Positions 12,201 through 24,000 of a stretch of DNA of 64,000 nucleotides are shown in pieces. Origin of the DNA: Prorocentrum cordatum (Eukaryota > Sar > Dinophyceae > Prorocentrales > Prorocentraceae). The DNA is taken from NCBI GenBank assembly GCA_963575745.1, contig CAUYUJ010000891.1, positions 433,639-497,638 of the forward strand. The letters run 5' to 3'. The notes under the pieces were generated by a model, which was not told the origin of the DNA, ran no database searches, and saw nothing but the letters and a program-made list of their open reading frames with translations. Positions within the stretch are counted from its first letter, which is position 1, and the number at the start of each line of letters is the position of its first letter. A program made the translations under genes and the position numbers.

Positions 12201-15200
12201 CCCCTGTGCGGCACTCACCCCGCAGGCTACGACCTCCACTACCAGATAAACATAACCGACATCGACGACAAGATCATATTGCGCTCCAGGCCACGGGAGC
12301 AGGAGCGGAGCGGCAGAGAGGAGGCGGGGACGGAACGTATTCCACGAGGGCTTGGCGCGAGGGGGCCAGCCGTCAGAGGAGGCGCAGGGGCTCCTCGGAA
12401 GGCAGCCGGGGCCTGCTCAGGAAGCCCCGGAGGAATGCCTCTCAGAAGCCAGGCGCGCCTCCAAGAAGCACCCCCCCCTCCTGCCTCCCGAGAAAAGCCC
12501 CCTCCGCCCTCTCAGAGGTCCGCCCCCCCCCCTCGCGCCCTGAGCCCTCTGCGAAAGCGCCGCCGACTTCCGCCGCCTCGAGGGGTGCGGCTCGCGCGTG
12601 CATCGCCCCAGAGGTCCCCCGCGGCGCTCGGCAGCGAGCCCTGGCAGCGGGTCCCTCGCTTGTCTCTTCGGACGGGGCCAGGACGAGGATGGCTCCGTCC
12701 CAGAGCGTTCCGGAACGCTCTGCGTCCCAGAACGCTCTGAGCAGGCCGCGGCGCCCGAGACATCCTACAGAGCCGCCGGATCTCAGAGATTCCCGATGTA
12801 TCGTCACCTGGATTTATCCTCGTCCTGGCTTCGTCTCACCTCCAGGCCCCGTCGGCCACAAACGCAGGGGCACATGCCGTGCCCGACCGGACCTCCCAGC
12901 GGATCAGAACCTTCCCAGTGGAGCTCCGGCCTGCACTCTGGAGGCTGCCTCTCCCCCCGCCTGCAGGCACCTACATACATCTCCAGCACGGAGGACCTCC
13001 GAAGTGGAAGTGCTCGATCCTCTGGGCTGCTGGCTCCGTGCGGAACGGCTCCTGTCGTGTCAGCGCGGCGGCGGCCCCGGCGCCAGCCTTCAGGGTGGAG
13101 CGCCGCCGGTGGCCGGGCCCCTCCTCCTCCCTCCTCCTCCCTCCTCCTCCCTCCTCCTCCCTCCTCCTCCCTCCTCCTCCCCCCTCCTCCCATCGAGCGG
13201 CTTGTGCCTTCGGGAGGCCCCGAGCGTCCAGAGTGGAGCGGCCGGAGCGGTGTCAGAGGCCAGCCCTGAGGTCGTCAGCCTGCAGTGTGGAAGCGCATGC
13301 CAAGAGACATCTGGCTTGCCTCCAGGGTGCCCTGGGTTGCTTGGGTGTCGATGCTTGTTGCTATGGAAGCTTTCTTGTGGTTTCCTGTGGTCTCAGGTTT
13401 GGTCGCCTGTGGTCTCAGGTTTGGGTTGCTTGTGGAAGCTTTCTTGTGGTCGAGCTCCTACCGCAGCTGCCTCGATACGCCAGCTTTGAACGCAACACGC
13501 ACCGTGCTCAAAACGTCCGTGCCAATACGTTGCGTGTCGGCTCACCGTGTTGGCCCACGTTTTGGCAAACGTATCGCGTCATGCCTACGTTTTCAGTGTA
13601 AGTGCTGAGCCCCGTATCAGTAGGCTACGTGTTGCGTGTTGCGTATCGGGGCAGCTGAGGTCGTCACGCCACGAACCTGCCGTGCAATCAGGACGTTTGC
13701 ACCAGGACCGCCCTGGGCTCAGGATGAGCCTCGGGCTTTCGGGCCGCAGGTCGGGGGGCCTCTCATCGTGGCCGAGGCTCGACACGTCCGGTCGTCCCAT
13801 GTTGCGAAGATCGTGCGCTGGTGCCGCCGACAATGAAGGGGGACGACGGCGACGGCGACGGCGACCGCGACGACGACGGCGACGGCGCCGGCGACGGCGA
13901 CGGCGACGAACAACACTCAACAGTTGCATGATAATCATTGAAGTTGTCGCTTCTTGTTGGGCCTCCCCCACAGTCGGGCCTTTGAAAGAAGGAACGCTAC
14001 AGAAGGAACGAAGCCTTTTTCTGGCCCTCAAAGCGCCTCCGTGCCGCATGAGGGCAGGAGGAACAGCAACGCAGGGACCTGGAGCATCGAGCCCTCTCTT
14101 AACCCAAATGGTTCCGTATTTCAGCGTCCTGACTGCATGGTAGCACGACGGCTGTACTCCAGATTTCGTAATAAAGGGAGGGGGGTCTCATTTCGGGGGG
14201 GGGTCTCTTCCAGGCTATCTTGGAGGGCCTGGGGGGTCTGGGGACGATGTTTTGGAGGGCTCTCCCACGGGGGAGGTCTGAAATGGCTCGTCTTGGAGGG
14301 TCCAGACCCCCTCCCTTTTGCTACGAAATCTGGAGTTCCCGTTCCGGCCCAAGGCCCCGGCTCCAGGCCCAAGACGCTCGCCCGCGGCGCGCCCGCGCAG
14401 GGCGCGAGCCGAGCCGAGCCCCTGCCGCATGCACGGCCGCACGGGCGCGCCCGCTCGGGTGCCGCCGCCTCGGATGCCGCCGCCCGCGCCGCTGCCCGAG
14501 GCGCCCGACTCGCCGAGGGAAGACGCCGAGGACTCCGACCCGCCGGAAAGCTTGTACACCAGATTTCGTCATAAAAGGGAGGGGGTCACAACCCTCCCAG
14601 ACGAGAAGTCTTAGACCCCACCAGGCCATCCATGAAAGGGCGGCCCTTTGCCCAGACCCCCCCGAGCCCTCCAAGACAGCTCAAATCAGACCCCCCCAAA
14701 ATGTGACACCCCCCCACTTTCGAATCCGGAGTACACTATGCCCCAAAGCCCCAAAGTCCTGGTCGGTCGTGGATTTGGTCTACAAAATTACCTAACAGCG
14801 AAGACTGATAGGTTTCTAGTGGGATCAAAAGAGAGCAGCAGATCACTCCACAGGGGGGTCCGGGCAGGTGTTGGGAGTTGCCGGGCGGCAGGTGCCGGGC
14901 TCGTTTTTCACCAACAGTCACACACTTCGTGCTCTTCGACTTCCCAGAACTCCATTCCCAGGCCACATTCTCAATACCCGGATGCAACAGTCACACACTT
15001 CGTGCTCTTCGAGATCCCAGAACGCCATTCCCGGGCCACATTTGGATAACCGGATGCAACAGTCACACACTTCGTGCTCTTCGAGTTCCCAGAACTCCAT
15101 TCCCGGGCCACATTTTGGATGCCCGGAGCCAACTGTAGGCCACTTCGTGCTCTTCGAGTTCCCAGAACTCCATTCCCGGGCCACATTTTGAATGCCCGGA

Positions 15201-17464
15201 GCCAACTGTAGGCCACTTCGTGCTCTTGAGTTCCCAGAACTCCATTCCCGGGCCACATTTTGAATGCCCGGAGCCAACTGTAGGCCTTCGGAGCCAACGC
15301 CACTTCGTGCTCTTCGAGTTCCCAGAACTCCATTCCCGGGCCACATTTTGAATGCCCGTAGCCAACTGTAGGCAACTTCGTGCTCTTCGACTTCCCAGAA
15401 CTCCCATTCCTGGGCCACATTTTCAGCAGGGGCAAGAGCACGACGAGGAGGAGGACGAGCAAGACCAGGAGGACGAGGACGAGCAGGAGCAGGACGAGGA
15501 GCAGGAGGAGCAGGAGAAGAAGGACGAGCAGGAGGAGGAGGAGGACGAGCAGGAGGAGGAGGACGACCAGGAGGAGGAGGACGACCAGGAAGAGGAGGAG
15601 GAGGAGGAGGGGAGGGGGAGGAGTACCAGGAGGAGGAGGAGGAGGAGGGAGGAGGAGGAGGAGGAGGAGGAGGAGAGGAGGAGGAGGAGGAGGAGGACGA
15701 GGACGAGGAGGAGGAGGAGGGGGGGGGAGAGTACCAGGAGGAGGAGAACGAGGACCACCAGGAGGAGGAGGAGGAGGAGGAGGAGGAGGAGGAGAGAACA
15801 CCAGGAGGAGGAGGACGAGCAAGACGAGGAGGACGAGAACGAGGACGACCAGGAAGAGGAGGAGGAGGAGGAGGAGGGGAGGGGGAGGACTACCAGGAGG
15901 AGGAGGGGGAGGAGGAGGAGGAGGAGGAGGAGGAGGAGGAGGAGGAGGAGGAAGAGGAGGAGGAGGAGAGGAGGAGGAGGAGGAGGAGGAGGACGAGGAG
16001 GAGGAGGGGGGGGAGAGCACCAGGAGGAGGAGAACGAGGACCACCAGGAGGAGGAGGAGGAGGAGGAGGAGGAGGAGGAGAGAGGAGAGAGCACCAGGAG
16101 GAGGAGGACGAGCAAGACGAGGAGGACGAGAACGAGGACGAGCAGGAGGAAGAGGAGGAGGAGGAGGAGGAGGAGGAGGAGGAGCAGGAGAAAGAGGAGG
16201 AGGAGGAGGAGGCAGGCTGAGGCTGAGGCTGTGACTGCGACTGCCGTTGCCGCTGCGACTGTCATCGCGAATGCGACTACGACTGCGAGAACAGCAGAAT
16301 TCGACAACTGGATTTTCATCTGAATCTTAAGGGGAATGCTTTCAGATATGCTTCTACACATCGCTGTTAGGTTGCTTTGCCGGGATAATTTTATACGTTT
16401 CGCGGAACCCCACCAGCCCATCCAGAAACGGTGCCCAGAGGAAGTGCCTGGATCAGGGAAGCGGCGCAGCACACAGAGGAAGGGTCCCCCAGTGGAGGCC
16501 TCTCGGAGAGTCTTGGGGGCCTCTTGGCGGTCCTGGACGCCTCTTAGAGCGTCTTGGGCGCCTCTTGGGGCCCTCTCAAAGCGCTCTTGGGAGCCTGGAG
16601 GTGGCTCTTGGGGCCCTCTTGGGCCATCTTGGAGCCATCTTGAAGCCTCGGATGGCCATCGAAAGCGAAAAGGTGAGAAATCAAAAACATTGATTGTCCT
16701 AGGGTTCTAGAAGGATTTGGGCCTCTTCGCGGCCTCCCGGGGGAGCTCTTTGGCCACTTGGAGCCGTCTTGGAACGGTCTTTGGGCCTCTTAGAGCATCG
16801 TGTGAGCCATCTTGAGGCATCTTGGGATATCTTGAGCTATCTTGGAGGTCATCTTGGGCTCTCCATGGTGCTCTTGGAATCATCTTAAGCTGTGCCCCCC
16901 CCAGGCAGGAGGCCAGCATGTGGCCAAAACCTTATTGTAGAATCACTGATTGTTGCATTTTCGCCAAGGCCCTTTGGAGCGTTTTGGGTGCCTCTGGGGG
17001 GCCTGTTGGGACCTCTTGGGAGTCTCTTGGGAGCCTCTTGGGGGCATACTGTGGGCTCCTGGCCACCTCTTGGGGCCCTCTTGGGGCACCCTTGGGAACC
17101 TTGGGAGCGCTCGTTGGGCCATCTCGGAGGAGATCGATCAAAGCAGGGGGGGTCCTGAATTAGCGTTGCCCCCCCAAGAGGTCAACATGGGGCCAAACCC
17201 TAGTAAAACAGATGATTTCGGCTTCCTCGCCGAGGCCGTTTTGGACGCTCCGACCGCTCGCAGAACGCCCCGTGGAGGTCCAGGGGAGGGGGTAGGGGAG
17301 GGATCAAGACGCCTTCCCCGCCCGCAAGCCGTCCCGCTCACTCCCACCCGCCCTCCCAACACATACGCAGCACCCGACCCTGGCCCGAGCCGCAGCAGAT
17401 TCAGCAGTCGTCTTTGGACGGGCAGCTACTGGGGGCGAATCCGCCGCCGCCGCCCGCCGCCGCC

Positions 17465-17495
<31 letters not shown>

Positions 17496-18019
17496 TGTCC
17501 GCCGCCGCCGCCTCTGCGCCGCCCGCCGCCGCCGCCGCCGCCGCCGCCACCGCCGCAGCCGCTGCCCCCGCCGCAGCCGCCTCAGCCGCCGCCGCCGCCG
17601 CTGTCGAATCGCCGCCGCCGCAGCCGCTGCCGCCACCGCTGCCGCCGCCGCCACCGCCGCCACCGCTGCCGCCGCCGTCCCCGCCGCCGCCGCCACCGCC
17701 GCCTCCGCCGCAGCCGCCGTAGCCGCTGCCCCCGCCGCAGCCGCCGCCGCCACCGCCAAGTGTACTCTGTATGGTTTTTGGCAGGGATGGTGGGGGAGGC
17801 CGCATCGGGTTCGCTGCGCATGCTCCGCATTTGGAGGCAGAGTGTGTGTTTGCACGTTCCCCAACCAACTTGTGTTGTTGGGTCCTCGTTTTGAAGAGAC
17901 GGTCCCCGCGTCTCCTCCTCCTCCTCCTCCTCCTCCTCTTCCTCCTCATTCTCCTCCTCCTCCCTCCTCCCCTTCTTGCATCATCACCATCATCATCGTC
18001 ATCATCATCATCCGCATTG

Positions 18020-18050
<31 letters not shown>

Positions 18051-21000
18051 CATCACAGTTATCACCGTGATCATCATCATCACCATCATCATCGCCATCA
18101 TCGCCATCACCATCGTCAACACCATCATCATCAACATCATCACACGCTTCGTTGCCCCATATGGGGCTCCACCGACGATTCCCGGCGCAGTCCGCATGCG
18201 TCTCACTCACTCAATACAAGCGCTTCGTGGCCCCATAGGGGCTCCGCCGAAGGTCCCAGTGGCGCAGTCCGCATGCGTCCCCCTCACCCAGTACAGCGTT
18301 TCGTGGCCCCATATGGAGCCACACGGAACGCCCCCGTGGCGCAGTCCGCATGCGCCTCCCCCGCCCCGTACACCGTTTCGTCGCATCAAAGGGAGCGCCA
18401 CCGAAGGTCCCCGCGGCGCAGTCCGCATGCGCCTCCCTCACCCAGTACAACGTTTCGTGGCCCCATAGGGAGCGCCACCGAAGGTCCCCGTGGCGCAATC
18501 CGCATGCGTCTCCCCCATCCGCTACACCGTTTCGTGGCCCCATAGGGGCTCCACCGAAGGTCCCCGTGGCGCAGTCCGCATGCGTCCCCCTCACCCAGTA
18601 CAGCGCTTCGTGGCCCCATAGGGAACCCCACAGAACGCCCCCGTGGCGCAGTCCGCATGCGTCTCCCCCACCCAGTACAGCGCTTCGTGGCCCCATAGGG
18701 GCTTCACCGAAGGTCCCCGTGGCGCAGTCCGCTTGCGTCTCCCTCGCCCAGTACAGCGCTTCGTGGCCCCATAGGGAGCCCCACCGAAGGTCCCCGTGGC
18801 GCAGCATGCGTCTCCCCCACCCAGTACAGCGTTTCGTGGCCCCATAGGGAACCCCACAGAAGGTCCCCGTGGCGCAGTCCGCATGTGTCTCCCTCACCCA
18901 GTACAGCGTTTCGTGGCCCCATAGGGGACTCCACCGAAGGTCCCCGTGGCGCAGTCCGCATACGTCTCCCCCACCCAGTACAGCGCTTCGTGGCCCCATA
19001 GGGAGCTCCACGGAAGGTCCACGTGGCACAGTCCGCATGTGTTTCCCCCACCCTGTACACCTACGTCGGAAGCCGTCGGAGTTCCGCGCCTCGCTCGCCC
19101 GCCGTCGCTCTGCCCAGCGGCAAGAGCCTTGCCCGCTATCAGCCAGCCAGCTAGCTCTCTTTGCTCCGCGCAGCGGACGACCCGCGCGCGTCGCTGGGAC
19201 CCCTCCGGGGCGACCTGCGCGCGTGGCGGGGACTCCGCGCTGCGCTGCGCCCGCAGCCTTGGACTTTTGAGTGCGCGGGCAAAGAGGGAGTAAAAGAAGG
19301 GGAAGAAACGGGCGCGATCCTCGCGGGGGGACGCGCCGACATTGGCGTCGTGGCGCGCGGGCGATGCTGTCGGGGAGTCCCGGGGAAGCCCCTTGCGGCG
19401 GACACGCCCAGCGTCACGAGTACTCACAGGCAGTCGTTATCAAACTATTGACATTCATATACAAGTACACCATGCTTTGTCATATTCGCATCCATGCACG
19501 TAGACTCGCTCGCACGCAGATTCATTCACAGTCAGACGCACTCGCGCTCAGATTCACCCGCGCTCAGTCTCCCTACGTACTCAGATCAATCGTTTTCGTT
19601 CGCGTTGTGTACCACGCCGCTCATTTCGGCACACCCCTAGCACGGTTCGTTGACTCATAGGGATCACCACCGAAAAAGGGAATCATAATTGCCAGTTGCG
19701 GCATTCACACCTGCATATGGTTGGGTCCTTCGTCCGGCTAATTTTATTGTTTTACCAAATGATGATGGGTGTGTGTGTGTGTGTGTGTGTGCCCGCATTG
19801 CATTGTTCCTGGTTGGCTCCCAGTCGCTTGGGGGAGGGGGTGTATACTAATGGGGAGCAGTTATAAACCCTTCTCCCGGGAGGGAAGAAGGGGGTGGAAG
19901 AGGAAACACCCTAAACCACCTACGCCCTAAAGGGCTGGTGGGATTCTCTGCGGGGCGTGGTGTTTGTAACACTGCACGTGGCCCTGTGGGGTGGAATCCG
20001 ACTGGGGTGGGAAGGTTGTGGTATAAAAAAGATCTAGGTCGAGGAGCAGAGGAGGAAAAGGTACCGATACCTCCGAACCGGCTGGGGGTCTGAGGTGGCC
20101 CAGCACTGGCCCCAGCGGGGAGGAAGGGGGGGCGAGGTTCGAGGCGCTGGGGTCGGGGAAGTGCTTGACTTGTTTCCCGGAGGCGGGGGTTTATCCATAG
20201 CCGCTGCCCAGGGGATCTATTTTCGCGGGCCTCCACAGGCGATGGTTATTCGGGCTCCTGGGGGCCAGTCCTTATCCATATCCACCGCCCGCTGGGGCAC
20301 CAAAGGGTCCGTTCCCAGGCGGTGGATATGGATAAATCCCCGCCTCACATTTTTCGGCCTCGGGCCCGCTTTCGGGCCCCGGGACCATCAACCTATCAGG
20401 TTAGATTTCCCTGCCGCCTCCAAGATACCGCCACCCTTGCCTCGTTTTCCCTTTTTGGGGCATCCCGCGCTGGATTCGCCCCGAAATTCGGATCAGAACG
20501 AACCCTTGGAGAGGTCTGGGGAGTACCTCGGGGGCGTTCGTCAAGGATTCCTTATCTAACCAGGGCGGCGGTGATATCCATGGACAATCCACGATAGGTG
20601 TTCCACCGGCTTCCAGACCTTGGATTCCTTACCCAATGGTTCCTTTCCCAATGCCCTTACTGTAGGCTGCAGCGCATTGGCTCACCAGGAGATGTGTTGT
20701 GAGCCGTGCCTTTAGCTCCCTGGTTTCTCTCTTCGAGCGGCGCCCCTCTGTGTCCAGTGCCGTCGTTATGCGCGTTGTGATTCCACAGTTGTGGCCTGGT
20801 CTCCGTTGCTCATCTTTTTTTCCGTGCATGCAGGCCCTCGGACGCGGAGAGAGAACCAAAACAATGAGCTCAATATAATAGTGGGAGGAGGAGCAGGAGG
20901 AGGAGGAGGAAGAAAAAGAGGTGGAGCAGGAGGAAGAGAGAGGAGAAGGAGAAGGAGAAGAAGGAGGAGGGAGGGAGGGAGGGAGGAGGAAGGGAGGAGG

Positions 21001-24000
21001 AGGAGGAGAAGAAGGAGGAGGGAGGGAGGGAGGGAGGGAGGGAGGGAGGGAGGGAGGGAGGAAGGGAGGAGGAGGAGGAGAAGGAGGAGGAGGTGGAGGA
21101 GGGGGAGGAGGAGAAGGAGCCCTACAAGAGCAGCAGCAGCGGTGTCGGCATCTCCTGGCTCCCCCGAGGACGAGCCCGAGCTGGACCCCGCCGGGCCGGT
21201 CCGGCGCTTCCGGCTGCGCTGCGAGGGCCGCTGGCGCGTCCGCGACGCCCCGACGCTCGGCTCTAGGGTGCAGGGGCCACTGTCCCGGGGGAGCGCAAGG
21301 GGGAGCGCCTCGAACCCCAGTATCGCCCATTGCTCGCCGATAGTCGGCGCCCAGAATGGAGCCATACCCTACATCGGCAACATGTTGCACCACTTTTGCT
21401 GTGCGTTGGCACCTGTACTGCCTTGCTCTTGGCCCCCCCCCCCCTTCCCCCCGATCTTAATATTGGGTGCATGGCGCAGAGCCCCTGTTCCGCCCGGGGA
21501 CCTCCCGACAAAATGTTGCACCACCGAGCTGGTTCGACCAGCCCGGACCGGACCCAATATTAATATCGGGGGCGAGGGGGGAGAAACAAACGATTGATAT
21601 AACAGCGATGCGATTTATTGTCAGCGCCAGGTGGTGCAACATTCTGTCGATGTACCGTATGCCCCTGCGGGCTCAGTCGCTGCTGGGGTATATCGGACAC
21701 GCCCGCTGGTATGTTCACGTGGCGGTCGGCACCCTTCTGGTCCTGAGCCCCGCTGGCGTTCTTCAGAGATCTGGCCCGCGGGGATCGGTTCCGCGCGCGG
21801 TTCCCGGAACAAGGGGCCCGACAGCCCGCCCCGCCCAGGGCCTTGCGGTCTCGCTGTCGAGGGCCGATCTCGCCGATCTCGCAGCGATGTATCGCCGATC
21901 CCAGGCCAAGGGTCTCTGCCCCGAGCTCGTCCGTCCTTCTCGTCCTCGTTCAAAGAGCGCGCTCTTTGATGTAGGGTATGGTGAATTCGTGTGTTGTCCC
22001 CAAAGCTGTACGTGCACGGCACTTGCCCCCCGCCTCGCCGCCTTCTCGAGCCGCGCTGGGCCGACATGGAGTTCAAGCGATTCCGACTTGCGCGAAGTCC
22101 AGATTTCTGTTCGGGCCTCGCAGCGCCCCCCTTCCGTCCAAGTCAATTTGCCAAAGGCTAAAGAACAGTTGCCTCAAGCCGGCGGCGAGCCTTGGGGGGA
22201 GTGAGAGGGGCAGGCCTTCTCAGCAGGCGGCGGGGCTTCGCAGAGCTCTCCGGCCTTCTGCGAAGCCGCCTGTGTCCTCGGCGAGCGCTTCTGAGAGAGC
22301 CCGCCCCTTCGCACTCCCCCCGGAAGGCTCGACTACGCGTAAGAGTGACCCTTGGCCGGAGCGACCTTTGGTGCGGGCCCACTGGGGCCTCCCGATCGCC
22401 GAGCGCGCTGCGGTGGTGGCGTCTTGCGCGCTTGTGTCTGGTCCCCCCGCGGCCCCACCGGAAGCCGCGTACTCCAGATTTCGTAATAAAAGGGAGGGGT
22501 CTGGACCCTCCAAGACAAGCCATTTCAGACCCCCCCCCGTGGGAGAACCCTCCAAAACATCGTCCCCAGACCCCCCAGGCCCTCCAAGATAGCTTGGAAA
22601 AGACCCCCCCCGAAATGAGACCCCCCTCCCTTTACTACGAAATCTGGAGTACCCAGGGTCACTCTTGCGTGCAGTCGATGGGCTCGCCGCCGATCCCAGG
22701 TGCTGGGCACGATGGCCGACGGCACCGTCGTGGTCGGCAGTGCCGTGGCGGGCCCGGGCGAGGGCCCGGCGCCGCCCGAGGCCGGGGACGCGGCCGCCTT
22801 CGACGCGCTGTGGGTGCGGGCCCTGCGCTTCGAGACGCGGGAGCCCGCGGGCGTGTGCGGGCTCGGGCGGGACGCCCGGGGACACGAAAGCGCATGGGCT
22901 CTCCGATCGGCGGCGAGCTGCAGGGGGGAGGTGCAGAAGGGGCGGGCCCTCGCAGGAGGCTCGGCAGGCCTGGGGCCTCTCAGGAGTGCCCCAGAAGCCC
23001 TCTCCGTCGTGCCGTCGGCCGTCGTGCCCGGCACCTTTTTTGGTCGGCGGCGAGTCTTCCGGGGGGAGTGCGCAGGGGCGGGCCCTCTCAGGAGGATCGA
23101 CAGGCTTCTGGCCTTCTGGGAAGTTTTCTGATGAAGCCCTCCGAAGACAGACGCGGCCTCGCAGAAGGCCGGAGGGCGTCTGAGAAGCTCCGCCGCCTTC
23201 CGAGAAGGCCTGGCCCCTCTCGCGTCTCGCTTCCCCTGGGCTTCTGCCAGATTCTGCACTCAGACAGCAAACGCGCCGCCGACCCAGGTCTCCCCTCTTG
23301 GGCGCGCCGCCGACATACCGGGGGTCCGAGAGCACGGTTCGTGCCTCTTCCGCAGGGCTTCCCCGATCTCGGCTTCCGGGGGAAGGGGGGGCCGTCCCCG
23401 GGCCAGCGCGGACACCTCGAAGACGCACGCCCCGAGCGGGAGCACTTGCCCCGGGGGTTCGGGAGTTCGGAGAGTCCACGGCCCATACCCAGCAGTAATC
23501 TTGGAGCAGACAACAAAAGCGTCGACTCTCGTGGGCTCCAGACTGCAAGATTCTGGGCCGGACCCTGTGCGGTGTTTCTCTTGGAGCTTCTTTTCTTCGC
23601 GGCAGGTTCGTATACGCGGATCTGGGTTACTGGTTCAGAAATCTCGTCCACTGAAGTCCATTTTCTTAACCTACCATTATCTTATCTTTGAGCAGGGGTG
23701 TACACAGTGTTTTGGCGATTTCGTGAGCCGTCTTCGTTTCTTTGTCGTCTTGCTGCAAAAAGGCTGGACCAAAGCAGAACGAGGGGCAACGGAAACAGCG
23801 CGACCACGGAAAGCACCGTTAAAGTCTGACCCTGGTGCTGGAGTCGTTATTGTGAAACAAAATCAGATGGGGCTTGGGTTTGGGCTAGAGAGCTTCGAAA
23901 GCCGACTGCAAGGATGCCTATCTCTCTGCTGTTCCCCCTTAGGACGCCGCCTGCGGGAGGGAGATGTACTGCCTGCGGCGGAACGCGCTGGGCATGGGGC

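Larger units (their letters stand above)
14787..16410. mobile_element. Composite repeat element, copy 1
   Basis: Left part CCTAACAGCGAAGACTGATA... (14790 on), then 73-bp tandem repeats (about 14912-15425), a long GGA tract, GAGGCT repeats, and a conserved right part (about 16225-16410: GTGACTGCGACTGCCGTTGC ... GAACAGCAGAATTC ... CATCGCTGTTAGG). The two ends are inverted (CCTAACAGCG / CGCTGTTAGG). No coding capacity. A second copy lies at 30957-33425. Confidence 0.7.

Noticed and set aside
11780-13489. Plus-strand frame of 569 codons
   Set aside because: Overlaps CysRS exon 4 in another frame and is mostly Pro/Ser/Leu from CCT-rich DNA.
14971-16472. Frames of more than 300 codons on both strands (Glu/Arg/Gly or Leu/Ser/Pro)
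   Set aside because: They run through the 73-bp array and GGA tract of a composite repeat element.
18207-19060. Minus-strand repeat protein (MRTAPRGPSV type)
   Set aside because: Translation of the 77-bp satellite; the frame changes from unit to unit.
14912-19060. CRISPR-like arrays (73-bp and 77-bp units)
   Set aside because: Units are contiguous tandem repeats without variable spacers, in a eukaryotic genome.
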